Origin: Mycobacterium branderi
Lineage (GTDB): Bacteria; Actinomycetota; Actinomycetes; Mycobacteriales; Mycobacteriaceae
NCBI RefSeq assembly: GCF_010728725.1
Contig: NZ_AP022606.1
Span: forward strand, 3,534,001-3,598,000
Direction: 5' to 3'
DNA: 64,000 nt
Part shown: positions 27,709 through 37,625 of the stretch, in pieces
Position numbering within the stretch: position 1 is the first letter of the stretch
How the letters are laid out: the number at the start of each line of letters is the position of its first letter
Program-made: the position numbers and the translations under genes
Notes under the pieces: model-generated
The model's database searches: none
What the model was told of the DNA's origin: nothing
Seen by the model: the letters and a program-made list of their open reading frames with translations, nothing else

Positions 27709-28764
27709 GTGACGCCCCGCGAGACCAACGCCGCTGACCCCTCTTCGTCTCAGGTTCGCAGCAGCATCGATGTTCCGCCCGACCTCGTCGTGGGCTTGCT
27801 CGGTTCGGCTGACGAAAATTTGCGCGCACTCGAACGGATCCTGGCCGCCGATCTGCATGTGCGCGGCAACGCCGTCACCCTGGCCGGTGAGCCGGCCGAC
27901 GTCGCACTCGGCGAGCGGGTGATCTCGGAACTGGTGACGATCGTCGCCACGGGCCACGCCCTGACACCGGAGGCGGTGCGCCATAGCGTCGCCATGCTGG
28001 TCGGCACCGGTAACGAATCGCCGGCGGAGGTGCTCACGCTCGACATCCTTTCGCGTCGCGGCAAGACGATTCGGCCGAAGACCCTCAACCAGAAGCGCTA
28101 CGTCGACGCGATCGACGCCAACACCATTGTCTTCGGGATCGGGCCAGCCGGAACCGGTAAGACGTATCTGGCGATGGCCAAGGCGGTAAACGCCTTACAG
28201 ACCAAACAGGTCACCCGGATCATCTTGACCAGGCCGGCGGTGGAAGCCGGTGAACGCCTGGGCTTTCTGCCGGGCACACTGAGCGAGAAGATCGACCCGT
28301 ATCTACGGCCGCTCTACGACGCGCTCTACGACATGATGGATCCAGAGCTGATCCCAAAATTGATGAGCGCCGGGGTAATTGAGGTCGCGCCGCTGGCATA
28401 CATGCGTGGTCGCACGCTCAATGATGCGTTCATCATTCTCGACGAGGCGCAAAACACCACGGCCGAGCAGATGAAGATGTTCCTCACCCGGCTAGGCTTT
28501 GGCTCCAAAGTCGTTGTCACCGGCGACGTTACGCAGATCGACCTACCGGGCGGCGCGCGCTCCGGACTGCGCGTCGCGGCCGACATCCTCGAGGGCATCG
28601 ACGACATCCACCTCGCGGAGTTGACCAGTGCCGACGTGGTGCGGCACCGGCTGGTCTCCGAAATCGTGGACGCCTACGCCAAATACGAGGAGCCCGGCCT
28701 GACGATGAACCGGGCCGCGCGGCGCACCGCTAATGCCCGCGGGGCCACCCGGCACCGCCGGTGA
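27709..28764 (+). CDS. phoH: PhoH-like ATPase
   Basis: This 351-residue PhoH-family P-loop ATPase is related to RNA helicase domains. It has the Walker A motif GPAGTGKT near 145 and the Walker B motif FIILDEAQN near 247, and [19 protein letters not shown] in front. The GTG at 27709 (TPRETN...) matches the start of M. tuberculosis PhoH1 (352 residues); the open frame to 27655 is unsupported. It heads the phoH-ybeY-corC-like-era operon and is probably involved in RNA metabolism together with YbeY. Confidence 0.94.
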   Translation: MTPRETNAADPSSSQVRSSIDVPPDLVVGLLGSADENLRALERILAADLHVRGNAVTLAGEPADVALGERVISELVTIVATGHALTPEAVRHSVAMLVGTGNESPAEVLTLDILSRRGKTIRPKTLNQKRYVDAIDANTIVFGIGPAGTGKTYLAMAKAVNALQTKQVTRIILTRPAVEAGERLGFLPGTLSEKIDPYLRPLYDALYDMMDPELIPKLMSAGVIEVAPLAYMRGRTLNDAFIILDEAQNTTAEQMKMFLTRLGFGSKVVVTGDVTQIDLPGGARSGLRVAADILEGIDDIHLAELTSADVVRHRLVSEIVDAYAKYEEPGLTMNRAARRTANARGATRHRR

Positions 28765-28771
28765 GAACGCC

Positions 28772-29308
28772 ATGAGCATCGAAGTATCCAACGAATCGGG
28801 CGTCGACGTCTCCGAGGCCGAACTGATCAGCGTCGCCCGGTTCGTGCTGGCCAAGATGGACGTCAACCCGGCCGCTGAGCTGTCGATGATGCTGCTGGAC
28901 ACCGCGGCGATGGCCGATCTGCACATGCGCTGGATGGACCTGCCCGGCCCCACCGACGTGATGAGCTTCCCGATGGACGAACTCGAGCCAGGCGGTCGGC
29001 CCGATGCGCCCGAGCCGGGGCCGGCCATGCTGGGCGACATCGTGCTGTGTCCGGAGTTCGCTGCCGAACAGGCCGCTGCCGCAGGGCATTCGCTGGGCCA
29101 CGAATTGGCGCTGCTGACCATCCACGGCGTGCTGCACCTGCTGGGGTACGACCACGGCGAGCCCGACGAGGAAAAGGAAATGTTCGCGCTGCAACAGCGC
29201 CTGCTCGAGGAGTGGGTCGCCGATCAGGTCGAGGCCTACCACCTGGACCGGCAGAGCGAGAAAGACCGCCGGTTGCTGGACAAGTCAAGGTATTTCGACG
29301 AACCGTGA
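28772..29308 (+). CDS. ybeY: Endoribonuclease YbeY
   Basis: YbeY is a zinc-dependent endoribonuclease for 16S rRNA 3'-end maturation and ribosome quality control. The 178-residue protein carries the metal motif [11 protein letters not shown] (three His) near residue 122 and the conserved [15 protein letters not shown] near 58. ATG 28772 was chosen for its match to the M. tuberculosis start; it lies eight bases after phoH. The stop overlaps the following GTG as GTGA. Confidence 0.95.
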   Translation: MSIEVSNESGVDVSEAELISVARFVLAKMDVNPAAELSMMLLDTAAMADLHMRWMDLPGPTDVMSFPMDELEPGGRPDAPEPGPAMLGDIVLCPEFAAEQAAAAGHSLGHELALLTIHGVLHLLGYDHGEPDEEKEMFALQQRLLEEWVADQVEAYHLDRQSEKDRRLLDKSRYFDEP

Positions 29309-30603
29309 ACGTGTTTGCTCCGTTGCTCGGCGCAATCGTATTGATAGGCGTGGGCGGGCTTTTCGCGGCGATCGACGCGGCGATCAGCACGGTGTCGATG
29401 GCCCGGGTCCAAGAATTGGTCCGCGACGGGCGCCCTGGGGCGGTGCGGCTGGCCAAGCTGATGGCCGACCGGCCGCGCTACATCAACCTGGTGGTATTGC
29501 TTCGGATCACCTGCGAAATCACCGCCACCGTGTTGTTGGTGGTTTTCCTGCGTGCCAGCCTCAACTTGGAGTGGGGCCGAATCGCCGCCGCCGCAATCAT
29601 GGTGGTGACCAGCTTCGTCGTGATCGGGGTCGGCCCGCGCACCCTCGGTCGCCAGAACGCCTACTCCATCGCACTGGTGGCGGCTTTGCCGTTGCAGGCG
29701 ATCTCCTGGCTGTTGATGCCCATCAGCCGGCTGCTGGTGGTCCTCGGTAACGCCCTGACCCCGGGCCGCGGCTTTCGCAACGGGCCGTTCGCGTCCGAAA
29801 TCGAGCTGCGCGAGGTCGTCGACCTGGCCCAGCAACGCGGTGTGGTTGCCGCCGACGAGCGACGAATGATCCAGTCGGTCTTCGAACTCGGCGACACGCC
29901 GGCGCGCGAGGTGATGGTGCCGCGTACCGAGATGATCTGGATCGAAAGCGACAAGTCGGCCGGCCAGGCGACCTCGCTGGCCGTGCGCAGCGGGCATTCC
30001 CGCATCCCCGTGGTCGGCGAGAACGTCGACGACATCGTCGGCGTGGTCTACCTGAAAGACCTTGTCCAGCAGACGTATTACTCGACCAACGGCGGGCGGG
30101 ACACCACGGTGGCCCAGGTCATGCGGCCGGCGGTGTTCGTGCCGGACTCCAAACCGCTCGACGCGCTGCTGCGGGAAATGCAGCGGGACCGCAACCACAT
30201 GGCGTTGCTGGTCGACGAGTACGGCGCGATCGCCGGGCTGGTGACCATCGAGGATGTGTTGGAAGAGATCGTCGGCGAAATCGCCGACGAGTATGACCAG
30301 GCCGAGACGGCACCGATAGAAGCCTTGGGCGACAACAAGTTTCGGGTATCGGCACGCCTGCCTATCGAGGACGTCGGCGAGCTGTACGGCGTCGAATTCG
30401 ACGACGACCTCGACGTCGACACGGTCGGCGGGCTGCTTGCACTGGAGTTGGGCCGGGTCCCGCTTCCCGGCGCCGAAGTGGTATCACATGGATTGCGGTT
30501 GCGCGCGGAAGGCGGCCCCGACCACCGGGGCCGGGTCCGCGTCGGCACGGTCTTGCTGAGCCGCATCGACTCCGACGGACAGGAGGCCAACGGTGACCGC
30601 TGA
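29305..30603 (+). CDS. CorC/HlyC-type membrane protein (DUF21 plus CBS pair)
   Basis: The 432-residue protein has an N-terminal DUF21 region with four membrane helices (about 1-150), two CBS domains (from [14 protein letters not shown] near 205 to [18 protein letters not shown] near 325) and a C-terminal CorC/HlyC transporter-associated domain. This is the Rv2366c family, thought to take part in Mg2+/Co2+ efflux or membrane homeostasis. The GTG at 29305 overlaps the ybeY stop (GTGA). It is co-transcribed with ybeY and era in most actinobacteria. Confidence 0.9.
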   Translation: MNVFAPLLGAIVLIGVGGLFAAIDAAISTVSMARVQELVRDGRPGAVRLAKLMADRPRYINLVVLLRITCEITATVLLVVFLRASLNLEWGRIAAAAIMVVTSFVVIGVGPRTLGRQNAYSIALVAALPLQAISWLLMPISRLLVVLGNALTPGRGFRNGPFASEIELREVVDLAQQRGVVAADERRMIQSVFELGDTPAREVMVPRTEMIWIESDKSAGQATSLAVRSGHSRIPVVGENVDDIVGVVYLKDLVQQTYYSTNGGRDTTVAQVMRPAVFVPDSKPLDALLREMQRDRNHMALLVDEYGAIAGLVTIEDVLEEIVGEIADEYDQAETAPIEALGDNKFRVSARLPIEDVGELYGVEFDDDLDVDTVGGLLALELGRVPLPGAEVVSHGLRLRAEGGPDHRGRVRVGTVLLSRIDSDGQEANGDR

Positions 30604-30916
30604 GCCGCTCGACGCCGAAGACGCGAAACTGGTGGTGCTGGCCCGATCCGCGATGGCCCGCGCCGAGGCCGGCAGCGGTGCAGCGGTGCGCGACGCCGAC
30701 GGCCGCACCTACGCCGGTGCGCCGGTGAACCTCTCGGCGCTGCAGCTGACCGCGCTGCAGACGGCGGTGGCCGCGGCGGTGTCCAGTGGCGCCGCCAGTC
30801 TGGAGGCCGCCGTGCTGGTGGCCGGGTCGGCCGACGACGCCGGTATCGCCGCGGTCCGGGAGCTTTCCCCGACAGCGGCGATCATCGTCACCGACCGCGA
30901 CGGTGTCGTCGTGTGA
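30593..30916 (+). CDS. Small cytidine-deaminase-like protein lacking zinc ligands
   Basis: This 107-residue protein matches the Rv2365c family and the cytidine deaminase fold ([39 protein letters not shown]). The catalytic CAE motif reads TAL and the PCxxC motif is absent, so it should not bind the catalytic zinc. It is more likely a structural or regulatory pseudoenzyme. The GTG at 30593 sits behind ACAGGAGG and overlaps the corC-like gene by 11 bases; its stop overlaps the era start as GTGA. Confidence 0.8.
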   Translation: MTAEPLDAEDAKLVVLARSAMARAEAGSGAAVRDADGRTYAGAPVNLSALQLTALQTAVAAAVSSGAASLEAAVLVAGSADDAGIAAVRELSPTAAIIVTDRDGVVV

Positions 30917-31809
30917 GCGAATTCCATTCCGGCTTCGTATGTTTCGTCGGCCGGCCGAACACCGGCAAGTCGACCCTGACCAACGCGCTCGTCGGTTCCA
31001 AGGTCGCGATCACGTCGAATCGGCCGCAGACCACCCGGCACACGATTCGCGGGATTGTGCATCGGGAGAACTTCCAGATCATCCTGGTCGACACACCAGG
31101 GCTGCACCGGCCGCGCACCCTGCTGGGCAAGCGGCTCAACGACCTGGTTCGCGACACCTACTCTCAGGTCGACGCCATCGGGTTGTGCATTCCCGCCGAC
31201 GAGGCGATCGGCCCGGGGGACCGGTGGATCGTCGAGCAGATCCGCTCCATCGCACCCAAGACCACGCTGGTTGTCGTCGTCACCAAAATCGACAAGGTCT
31301 CCAAGGACAAGCTGGCCGCTCAACTCGCCGCGGTCGGCGAACTCGTGGACCACGCCGAAGTCGTGCCGGTGTCCGCGGTGACGGGCGAGCAGATCGACGT
31401 ACTGATCGACGTGCTGGCCGCCGCATTGCCGCCGGGACCGGCGTTCTACCCCGACGGCGAGCTGACCGACGAGCCCGAAGAGGTTCTGATGGCCGAGTTC
31501 ATCCGCGAGGCGGCCTTAGAAGGCGTGCGCGACGAGTTGCCGCATTCGCTCGCGGTGGTGATCGACGAGGTCGAACCACGGGAGGGGCGTGACGACCTGA
31601 TCGACGTGCACGCGGTGCTGTATGTCGAACGCGACAGCCAGAAGGGCATCGTGATCGGCAAGGGCGGTGAGAGGCTGCGGCACATCGGCACCGTCGCGCG
31701 CGGTCAGATCGAGAAGTTGCTGGGCACCAAGGTCTATCTCGACCTGCGCGTCAAGGTCGCCAAGAACTGGCAGCGTGACCCCAAACAGCTTGGCCGGCTG
31801 GGATTTTGA
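30913..31809 (+). CDS. era: GTPase Era
   Basis: Era is an essential GTPase that binds the 3' end of 16S rRNA during 30S assembly. The 298-residue protein has G1 GRPNTGKST near 12, G3 DTPG near 60, G4 TKID near 122 and a C-terminal KH domain with VERDSQKGIVIGKGG near 240, ending VKVAKNWQRDPKQLGRLGF. The GTG start overlaps the upstream stop. The functional link with ybeY (16S end processing) fits the operon. Confidence 0.97.
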   Translation: MSEFHSGFVCFVGRPNTGKSTLTNALVGSKVAITSNRPQTTRHTIRGIVHRENFQIILVDTPGLHRPRTLLGKRLNDLVRDTYSQVDAIGLCIPADEAIGPGDRWIVEQIRSIAPKTTLVVVVTKIDKVSKDKLAAQLAAVGELVDHAEVVPVSAVTGEQIDVLIDVLAAALPPGPAFYPDGELTDEPEEVLMAEFIREAALEGVRDELPHSLAVVIDEVEPREGRDDLIDVHAVLYVERDSQKGIVIGKGGERLRHIGTVARGQIEKLLGTKVYLDLRVKVAKNWQRDPKQLGRLGF

Positions 31810-31813
31810 TGCT

Positions 31814-32281
31814 CTAGCGGGTCACGATCTGGGGCTGGCCGCCGGTGTCGGTGATGGTGCCGTGCTCGAAATCGGCCACCGACCCGCCGGGGATCGGCCG
31901 TGGGTCGCTCACCGGGTAGCCCAGCGGCCCGTCGGGGCCGCCGTTGCCTTCCCAGGCCGCACGGATGGCGCCCGACAGGACGTGGGCCCCGCTACGCGGC
32001 GACCAGTAGATCACCCCGGTCTGAAACTTGCTGTACTGGCCGCCGTTTGGCGCCGGCAGCTCATTCGAGATCGGCGTGCCCAACGGCCCGCTCGGCCCAC
32101 CGGCGTCGGCGTACTTGCGCAGAATTTCGCCCTGCACAACGTATTGCCCGCTGGGAGTGGGGATTCGGCTAGTCGACACCGGTGTCCCGGACTCGGCCAG
32201 ACTCGACGGGTCGACACTATTGCAGCCGGCGGCCACCAGCGCAACCGCCATGCACGCCAGGACTTTTCGATGACAAACCAT
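31814..32281 (-). CDS. LGFP-repeat lipoprotein
   Basis: This 155-residue predicted lipoprotein has the signal peptide MVCHRKVLACMAVALVAAGC with lipobox VAAGC. About two LGFP-type repeats follow (KYADAGGPSGPLGTPIS, WEGNGGPDGPLGYPVSD). LGFP repeats occur in mycolata cell-envelope proteins and may tether them to the wall. The ATG at 32281 shares one base with the stop of the MpaB-like gene (TGATG), so the two form a coupled pair. The longer open frame upstream lies inside that gene and was rejected. Confidence 0.78.
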   Translation of the reverse strand: MVCHRKVLACMAVALVAAGCNSVDPSSLAESGTPVSTSRIPTPSGQYVVQGEILRKYADAGGPSGPLGTPISNELPAPNGGQYSKFQTGVIYWSPRSGAHVLSGAIRAAWEGNGGPDGPLGYPVSDPRPIPGGSVADFEHGTITDTGGQPQIVTR

Positions 32282-33324
32282 CAACCGATCGACCCCAGAA
32301 TCGCCTGTGATTCGATCAGACCGTCGTCGCTGGGCGCGCTGCCTTCGGCGAACACTCGCCGATACTGTTTGGCACGCCACTCCCGATGCGCCTCGGCCGG
32401 CTTGTCGTAGCCGTAGCGGGCGCGCGCCTCGGCGGGGGAGACCACGACCGGGTTACGCGGCGGTACCCCGAGCAGCACAGGAGCGACCACCGGCACGGTC
32501 GCGGGTGACAGCAGCCGCAATACCCACAGCCGAATCACGGGCGGGCTGGCATTGAGCGCCGCGAACGCGATCCGCAGCATCGGGACGACGGCGACGTCGG
32601 CGACTCGGGGCTGTTTCAGGCCGCCCATGGCGCGCATCCAGTGCGGCATCGTGGCCATCACGCCGGCTCGCAGGCTGCGGTTGATGATCCAGGTGACCGG
32701 CGCAAGGTAGCGCGGCAGCGGCGAGATCAACTCGGCGCCGTTGATCAGGTGCTCCATCGCCTGGCGGGCGATCGGCGAACCGGACAGTTGCGGACGCATC
32801 CGCTCGAAGTAGGCCCGGACGCCCGCCCGGCTGCGCGGCACATCGGCCGGATCGCAGGTCTGCAGCTCCGCCGCAACCGCGCATTCCTCCCAGTAACGAG
32901 CCTCCTCCTCGGCGGAAAGCTTGCCGGGCCCGTACTTCTCGTAGGCGTAGAGAATCGAGTGCCACGCGGTCAGGTGGATCCAGAGCTGGGACTGCGGATC
33001 GTTCGCGTCATAGCGCTGCCCGCTGTACGGCTCGGTGCCGATCGCTTTGGAATGGACCTTCACCAGCACGTCGGCGGCCTGAGAGGTGGAGCGGGAGTCG
33101 CTGAATGCCACCATCGCGAAATAACGCAACGTGCGGTCGTAGCGGGTACGCGGCCGGTTGTAGATGTCATGGGTGTGGTCGACGGACGCGACGAGCGCCG
33201 GGTCGAGTTCCTCGATCACCACCGCACGGATGAACCCGACGGTCAGGGACGTCGGATAGCTCCACACTTTCCAGGTGACGGAGTCCGGACCGAAGAAGCC
33301 GTAGTCCTCGGCGGGCTGAGGCAT
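32281..33324 (-). CDS. Oxygenase MpaB-family protein (DUF2236)
   Basis: This 347-residue protein belongs to the MpaB/latex-clearing-protein family of predicted haem b oxygenases. Characteristic sequence includes KVWSYPTSLTVGFIRAVVIE, DHTHDIYNRPRTRYDRTLRY and WIHLTAWHSILYAYEKYG. The ATG at 33324 lies behind GGAAGGACAACGC. It is divergent from a TetR regulator across 62 bases and coupled to the LGFP lipoprotein gene. Substrate unknown; mycobacteria carry many paralogues, often next to TetR genes. Confidence 0.82.
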   Translation of the reverse strand: MPQPAEDYGFFGPDSVTWKVWSYPTSLTVGFIRAVVIEELDPALVASVDHTHDIYNRPRTRYDRTLRYFAMVAFSDSRSTSQAADVLVKVHSKAIGTEPYSGQRYDANDPQSQLWIHLTAWHSILYAYEKYGPGKLSAEEEARYWEECAVAAELQTCDPADVPRSRAGVRAYFERMRPQLSGSPIARQAMEHLINGAELISPLPRYLAPVTWIINRSLRAGVMATMPHWMRAMGGLKQPRVADVAVVPMLRIAFAALNASPPVIRLWVLRLLSPATVPVVAPVLLGVPPRNPVVVSPAEARARYGYDKPAEAHREWRAKQYRRVFAEGSAPSDDGLIESQAILGSIG

Positions 33325-33361
33325 GAGCGTTGTCCTTCCGCGTGCCGTGTTGGCGCGATTC

Positions 33362-33375
33362 CTACAAGACTGTAG
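33362..33375. promoter_or_regulatory. Candidate TetR operator
   Basis: CTACA-AGAC-TGTAG is a 5-4-5 inverted repeat 12 bases before the TetR start and 38 bases before the MpaB-like start, a typical site for an autoregulating TetR dimer. Arms are short, so this is a weak call. Confidence 0.4.
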
Positions 33376-33386
33376 CATTTTCCTTC

Positions 33387-34031
33387 ATGGGTGAAGCAAC
33401 CGTTTCCCGGCCGGCACTTCACCGGCCCCGCGCGGCCCATCTGGGCCCGCAGCGGCGCCGCCCGCAGGTGCTGGACGCCGCCAAAGAGATTGCGCTGCAC
33501 GGCGGTTTCCCGGCCGTGACCATCGGCGCGGTCGCGGAGCGGCTCGGCGTGACCCGTCCCGTCGTCTACGCGTGCTTCCCCGACAGGATCGAACTGATCA
33601 AGGCCCTGCTGGCGCGCGAGGAGCAGAAGCTGCTGACCGGGATGCTGGCCGCCTATCCCACGCCGGGCCGCTATACCAGTACGCAGGAGGCGTACGTCCG
33701 GGGCATGCAGGCCTGGCTGCGCACGGTCGCTGACCAGCCCGACACCTGGCGCACGCTGTTCTGCTGCAATCCCGGCCCCGACGTCGCCGAGCTGTTCGCG
33801 CGTGGACGCCGCAGGGCGGCCGAGCAATTCGCCGAGCTGGTCAAGCCCGACCTGCAGCGCTGGGGGACCGAGGACGTCGAGCACAAGCTGCCCGTCCTCG
33901 TCGAACTGTTCGTCTCGATGAGCGAAGCCGGGGTGCGCAGCCTGCTCGCCCCGGACAACACCTACACCCCCGACGAACTCGGCGAGCTGGTGGGACGCGC
34001 CGCCTATCGGGCCATCCGGGAACTGGCCTAA
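33387..34031 (+). CDS. TetR-family transcriptional regulator
   Basis: The 214-residue protein has an N-terminal TetR helix-turn-helix (VLDAAKEIALHGGFPAVTIG, AERLGVTRPVVYACFPDR) and a variable all-helical ligand domain with CCNPGPDVAELFARG near 130. The ATG at 33387 (MGEATVSRP) is preferred; the frame opens at 33330. Divergence from the MpaB-like oxygenase suggests that it controls that gene and itself. Ligand unknown. Confidence 0.88.
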   Translation: MGEATVSRPALHRPRAAHLGPQRRRPQVLDAAKEIALHGGFPAVTIGAVAERLGVTRPVVYACFPDRIELIKALLAREEQKLLTGMLAAYPTPGRYTSTQEAYVRGMQAWLRTVADQPDTWRTLFCCNPGPDVAELFARGRRRAAEQFAELVKPDLQRWGTEDVEHKLPVLVELFVSMSEAGVRSLLAPDNTYTPDELGELVGRAAYRAIRELA

Positions 34032-34032
34032 G

Positions 34033-35502
34033 TCACGCCCGGCCGCTGGACACCGGCGGCGTATCGGTACCGGTGTTCCACCACACCTGCGGCTGCTTGG
34101 CGGCCCAGCCGCCGACCGCTTCCAATTCGGCGGCCAGCGATACCAGCAGCGGCTCGCTGTTGGCCGGCCCCATCAGCTGCACGCCGATCGGCAGCCCCTC
34201 GGAGGTGAATCCCGCCGGGATGTTGATCGAAGGCCAGCCCAGCAGATTCCACGGCCAGGTCACCGGGCACGCCGCGATCATGACCCGATCGGTTTGCAGG
34301 CCGCTCAGCCCGTCGAATGCGTGCACGGGGGGAGGTGGCTGGGCCGTGGTCGGCGCCAGCACGACGTCGACGAAGCGGAAGATCGAGCCCACCCGACGCT
34401 GGTCGGCCGCTTCGTGTGCACGGGCGGAGCGCAGGATCCACCGCGACAGCAGCCGGCCCATCCGCATGTTGGCCAGGGTGCGTTGATCCCATTCGACGCC
34501 GTCGCCGAGCCGCTCGGCCCAGTCCAGCAGCCCCGAGGTGGACCGGGACAGGAAGTTCCACGACAACCGCAGCCCGTAATCCGGGTTGGCGGGCACTGTG
34601 CTGTGGCCGAGCAGCTTCAGTTGATCGGCCACCGACTGCACCGCTGTGCGGATCTCGGGATGCAGTTTGGCCGGAAAACCGGTGAACGGGAACCGGGTTG
34701 ACACCGCGATGCGCAGTTCGCCGGGTGCCGTGCCCACGTGGTCGGACACCCGCACCGGCGGCGGCTTGTGCAGATCGCCCTCGGCGTTGCCGGAGACGGC
34801 GTCGAGCACCAGCGCCGCGTCCTCGACCGTGCGGGCCAGCACACCGTTGACCGTGATGCCGTTGAACGCCTCCGGCAGCGGCCAGGTCGAGATGCGGCCG
34901 CGCTGCGGCTTGATGCCCACCAGGTGCGTCCACGCTGCCGGGATGCGGACACTGCCGGCGCCGTCGGAGCCGATCGCGGCGGCCACCAGGCCGGCGGCCA
35001 CCGCCGCTGCGCTGCCGCCGGACGACCCACCCGGCGTGTGCTTGCGTGACCACGGATTGCGGGTATGGCCGAATCCGGGGCCGCTGGTAAATGGCCACTG
35101 TCCCAGCTCACAAGTGTTGGTTTTGCCGACGATCACCGCGCCGGCCGCCTTGAGCCGGCGCACCACTTCGGCGTCGGCGGCGGCGGGCGGCACAAACCCC
35201 GACGTGCCGAAAAAGGTGGCGACGCCCGCAATGTCAGTGTCGTCCTTGACCGCGATCGGCACTCCCAGCAGCGGTGCCTGGTCGCCGGCGGCGCGGCGAC
35301 GGTCGGCCTCGGCCGCGTCAGCCAGCGCCGTCTCGGTGAGCACCACCCGGAAGGCGTTCAGTGTGGACTGGCTGAGGTCGATGGCGTGCAGCGAGCGGCG
35401 GACCAGTTCGTCGGAGGTCACCTCGCCGTTGGCCAGCTGGTAGAGCTGCTCGGTCAGGGTCTGGAAGCGGTGGGTAGCGGTGTTACTCATCGGTACCGAC
35501 AT
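34033..35502 (-). CDS. amiA2: Amidase (AmiA2-like, amidase-signature family)
   Basis: This 489-residue amidase-signature enzyme hydrolyses an unknown amide. The Ser-cisSer-Lys triad is visible: Lys in GVPIAVKDDTD near 90, the Gly/Ser-rich GGSSGGSAAAVAAGL near 165 and the nucleophile Ser in DGAGSVRIPAAW near 190. The whole sequence follows M. tuberculosis AmiA2 (Rv2363). The ATG at 35502 or an in-frame ATG at 35490 may start it. As in M. tuberculosis it lies between era and recO, though here three additional genes separate it from era. Confidence 0.9.
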   Translation of the reverse strand: MSVPMSNTATHRFQTLTEQLYQLANGEVTSDELVRRSLHAIDLSQSTLNAFRVVLTETALADAAEADRRRAAGDQAPLLGVPIAVKDDTDIAGVATFFGTSGFVPPAAADAEVVRRLKAAGAVIVGKTNTCELGQWPFTSGPGFGHTRNPWSRKHTPGGSSGGSAAAVAAGLVAAAIGSDGAGSVRIPAAWTHLVGIKPQRGRISTWPLPEAFNGITVNGVLARTVEDAALVLDAVSGNAEGDLHKPPPVRVSDHVGTAPGELRIAVSTRFPFTGFPAKLHPEIRTAVQSVADQLKLLGHSTVPANPDYGLRLSWNFLSRSTSGLLDWAERLGDGVEWDQRTLANMRMGRLLSRWILRSARAHEAADQRRVGSIFRFVDVVLAPTTAQPPPPVHAFDGLSGLQTDRVMIAACPVTWPWNLLGWPSINIPAGFTSEGLPIGVQLMGPANSEPLLVSLAAELEAVGGWAAKQPQVWWNTGTDTPPVSSGRA

Positions 35503-35552
35503 TATCGGCGCGTGGTCCCGGGGATGTCTCAGCGCGATGACAGACTGATCTG

Positions 35553-36368
35553 ATGCGGCTGTACCGGGACCGGGCGGTGGTACTGCGCCAGCACAAGCTC
35601 GGCGAGGCCGACCGGATCGTCACCCTGCTCACCCGCGACCACGGACTGGTCCGCGCGGTGGCCAAGGGTGTTCGCCGTACCCGCAGCAAGTTCGGCGCGC
35701 GGCTCGAGCCGTTCGCCCACATCGACGTGCAACTGCACCCGGGCCGCAACCTCGACATCGTCACCCAGGTCGTGTCGCTGGACGCGTTCGCCACCGACAT
35801 CGTCAGCGACTACGGGCGCTACACCTGCGCGTGCGCAATGCTGGAGACCGCCGAACGCCTGGCCGGCGAGGAGCGGGCACCGGCCCCCGCGCTGCACCGG
35901 CTCACCGTCGGCGCGCTGCGGGCGGTCGCCGACGGGCGGCGGCCCCGCGAGCTGGTACTGGACGCCTACCTGCTGCGGGCTATGAGCATCGCCGGATGGG
36001 CGCCGGCGCTGACCGAATGCGCCCGCTGCGCCACGCCCGGCCCGCATCGGGCGTTTCACATCGCCGCCGGCGGCAGCGTGTGCGGCTATTGCCGCCCGGC
36101 CGGCGCCACCACGCCGCCGATGGGTGTGCTGGAGCTGATGTCCGCGCTGCGCGACGGCGACTGGGAGGCGGCCGAGGCCGCGCCGCAAGCGCACCGCAGC
36201 CACGTCAGCGGATTGGTGGCCGCGCATCTGCAGTGGCATCTCGAGCGGCAGCTGCGCACATTGCCGCTGGTGGAGCGGGTCTACCGGGTTGATCGAACGG
36301 TCGCCGACCGCCGGATCTCGCTGGTCGGGCAGGATGTGCCCCATGGTGCGGAATCAGAAGCCGGCTGA
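35553..36368 (+). CDS. recO: DNA repair protein RecO
   Basis: RecO loads RecA at gaps and anneals single strands in the RecFOR pathway. The 271-residue protein has the N-terminal OB fold ([35 protein letters not shown]) and a zinc-finger region with CARCATPG and CGYCRP near 152-183. The ATG at 35553 has no strong ribosome site and is 50 bases from the divergent amidase. Its end overlaps uppS by 26 bases, indicating co-transcription. Confidence 0.95.
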   Translation: MRLYRDRAVVLRQHKLGEADRIVTLLTRDHGLVRAVAKGVRRTRSKFGARLEPFAHIDVQLHPGRNLDIVTQVVSLDAFATDIVSDYGRYTCACAMLETAERLAGEERAPAPALHRLTVGALRAVADGRRPRELVLDAYLLRAMSIAGWAPALTECARCATPGPHRAFHIAAGGSVCGYCRPAGATTPPMGVLELMSALRDGDWEAAEAAPQAHRSHVSGLVAAHLQWHLERQLRTLPLVERVYRVDRTVADRRISLVGQDVPHGAESEAG

Positions 36369-37224
36369 CTTCCCGCAACTGCCCCCGGCCCCCGACGACT
36401 ACCCGACCTTCCCGGACAAGTCCACCTGGCCCGTCGTCTTCCCGGACCTGCCTCCCTCGCCCGACGGCGGCCCGTGCCGCCCGCCGCAGCACACGTCGAA
36501 AGCCGTCGCGCCGCGAATTCCGGCCGACCAGTTGCCACTTCACGTGGCCATCGTGATGGACGGCAACGGACGCTGGGCCACGGGTCGCGGACTACCTCGT
36601 GTCGAAGGCCACAAAATGGGGGAGGCTGTGGTCATCGATGTTGTCTGTGGCGCAATCGAAATCGGGATCAAGTGGCTGTCCCTGTATGCGTTCTCCACCG
36701 AGAACTGGAAGCGCTCGGCTGAGGAGGTCCGTTTCCTGATGGGGTTCAACCGCGACGTGGTGCGACGCCGGCGGGTCAACCTCAAGGCGATGGGTGTCAA
36801 GATCCGGTGGGTCGGTTCGCGACCGCGGTTGTGGCGCAGCGTCATCAAGGAATTGGCGATCGCGGAGGAAATGACCCGCGACAACGACGTCATCACCGTC
36901 AACTACTGCGTCAACTATGGTGGCCGCACCGAAATCACCGAAGCGGCAAGGGAAATCGCACGCGAAGCCGCCGCAGGCAAGTTGAACCCGGAACGGATCA
37001 CCGAGGCGACGGTTGCCCGTCACATGCAGCGCCCCGACATCCCCGACGTCGACCTGCTGCTGCGGACCTCCGGCGAAAAGCGCTCGAGCAATTTCATGCT
37101 GTGGCAAGCGGCTTACGCCGAGTACATTTTTGCCGACAAGTTGTGGCCCGATTACGACCGGCGCGACCTGTGGGCGGCTTGCGAGGAATACGCATCGCGA
37201 CATCGTCGGTTCGGGAGCGCGTGA
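36343..37224 (+). CDS. uppS: (2Z,6E)-farnesyl/decaprenyl diphosphate synthase, UppS family
   Basis: This cis-prenyltransferase makes the long-chain polyprenyl phosphate carrier for mycobacterial wall synthesis (Rv2361c family). The 293-residue protein shows [13 protein letters not shown] (diphosphate-binding Asp) near 67, [13 protein letters not shown] near 110, and C-terminal [15 protein letters not shown] and [17 protein letters not shown] 36343 gives a length close to M. tuberculosis (296); an ATG at 36334 is possible. It overlaps recO and is followed by an overlapping small gene. Confidence 0.95.
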   Translation: MVRNQKPADFPQLPPAPDDYPTFPDKSTWPVVFPDLPPSPDGGPCRPPQHTSKAVAPRIPADQLPLHVAIVMDGNGRWATGRGLPRVEGHKMGEAVVIDVVCGAIEIGIKWLSLYAFSTENWKRSAEEVRFLMGFNRDVVRRRRVNLKAMGVKIRWVGSRPRLWRSVIKELAIAEEMTRDNDVITVNYCVNYGGRTEITEAAREIAREAAAGKLNPERITEATVARHMQRPDIPDVDLLLRTSGEKRSSNFMLWQAAYAEYIFADKLWPDYDRRDLWAACEEYASRHRRFGSA

Positions 37225-37625
37225 TGCCTGAAGGACCTGAGTTGCAGCAACGGCTGACGGCGGTGCTCGGTGAGATCCTGCCCGTCGAAGAAGAAGCCGA
37301 CGGCGCGCTGACCATCCGTCACGACGGCACCTATGCGTCGCTGCGGGTGGTGGGCATTGTGGAGGGCCTCGACCTGATCTCGCTCACCCAGGTTTTGGCG
37401 TGGGATCTGGTGCTGGCCAAGAAGATTCGCGATCAGGTGGCCGACGCGGCGCACAACACACTGCTGGGCTCGGTGGCGCTGGTGGAGAAGGAGTCCGGCA
37501 AGTCCGCCGATGTGATGTTGCGCTACAACTTTCCGGGCAACGGGCTTACCGACGAGGCGCTGCGCACCTTGATTCTGATGGTGCTGGAGCGGGGCGCCGA
37601 GATCCGCCGCGCGCTAACGGCTTAG
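37224..37625 (+). CDS. Conserved protein, Rv2360c family (YbjN-like)
   Basis: This 133-residue protein resembles the Rv2360c family, with a possible YbjN/secretion-chaperone-like fold: DGTYASLRVVGIVEGLDLIS, followed by SADVMLRYNFPGNGLTDEAL. ATG 37224 shares its A with the uppS stop (TGATG); a GTG at 37221 is possible. The gene ends against zur with a four-base tail overlap. No catalytic motif is visible. Function unknown, but linkage to uppS is conserved. Confidence 0.75.
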   Translation: MPEGPELQQRLTAVLGEILPVEEEADGALTIRHDGTYASLRVVGIVEGLDLISLTQVLAWDLVLAKKIRDQVADAAHNTLLGSVALVEKESGKSADVMLRYNFPGNGLTDEALRTLILMVLERGAEIRRALTA

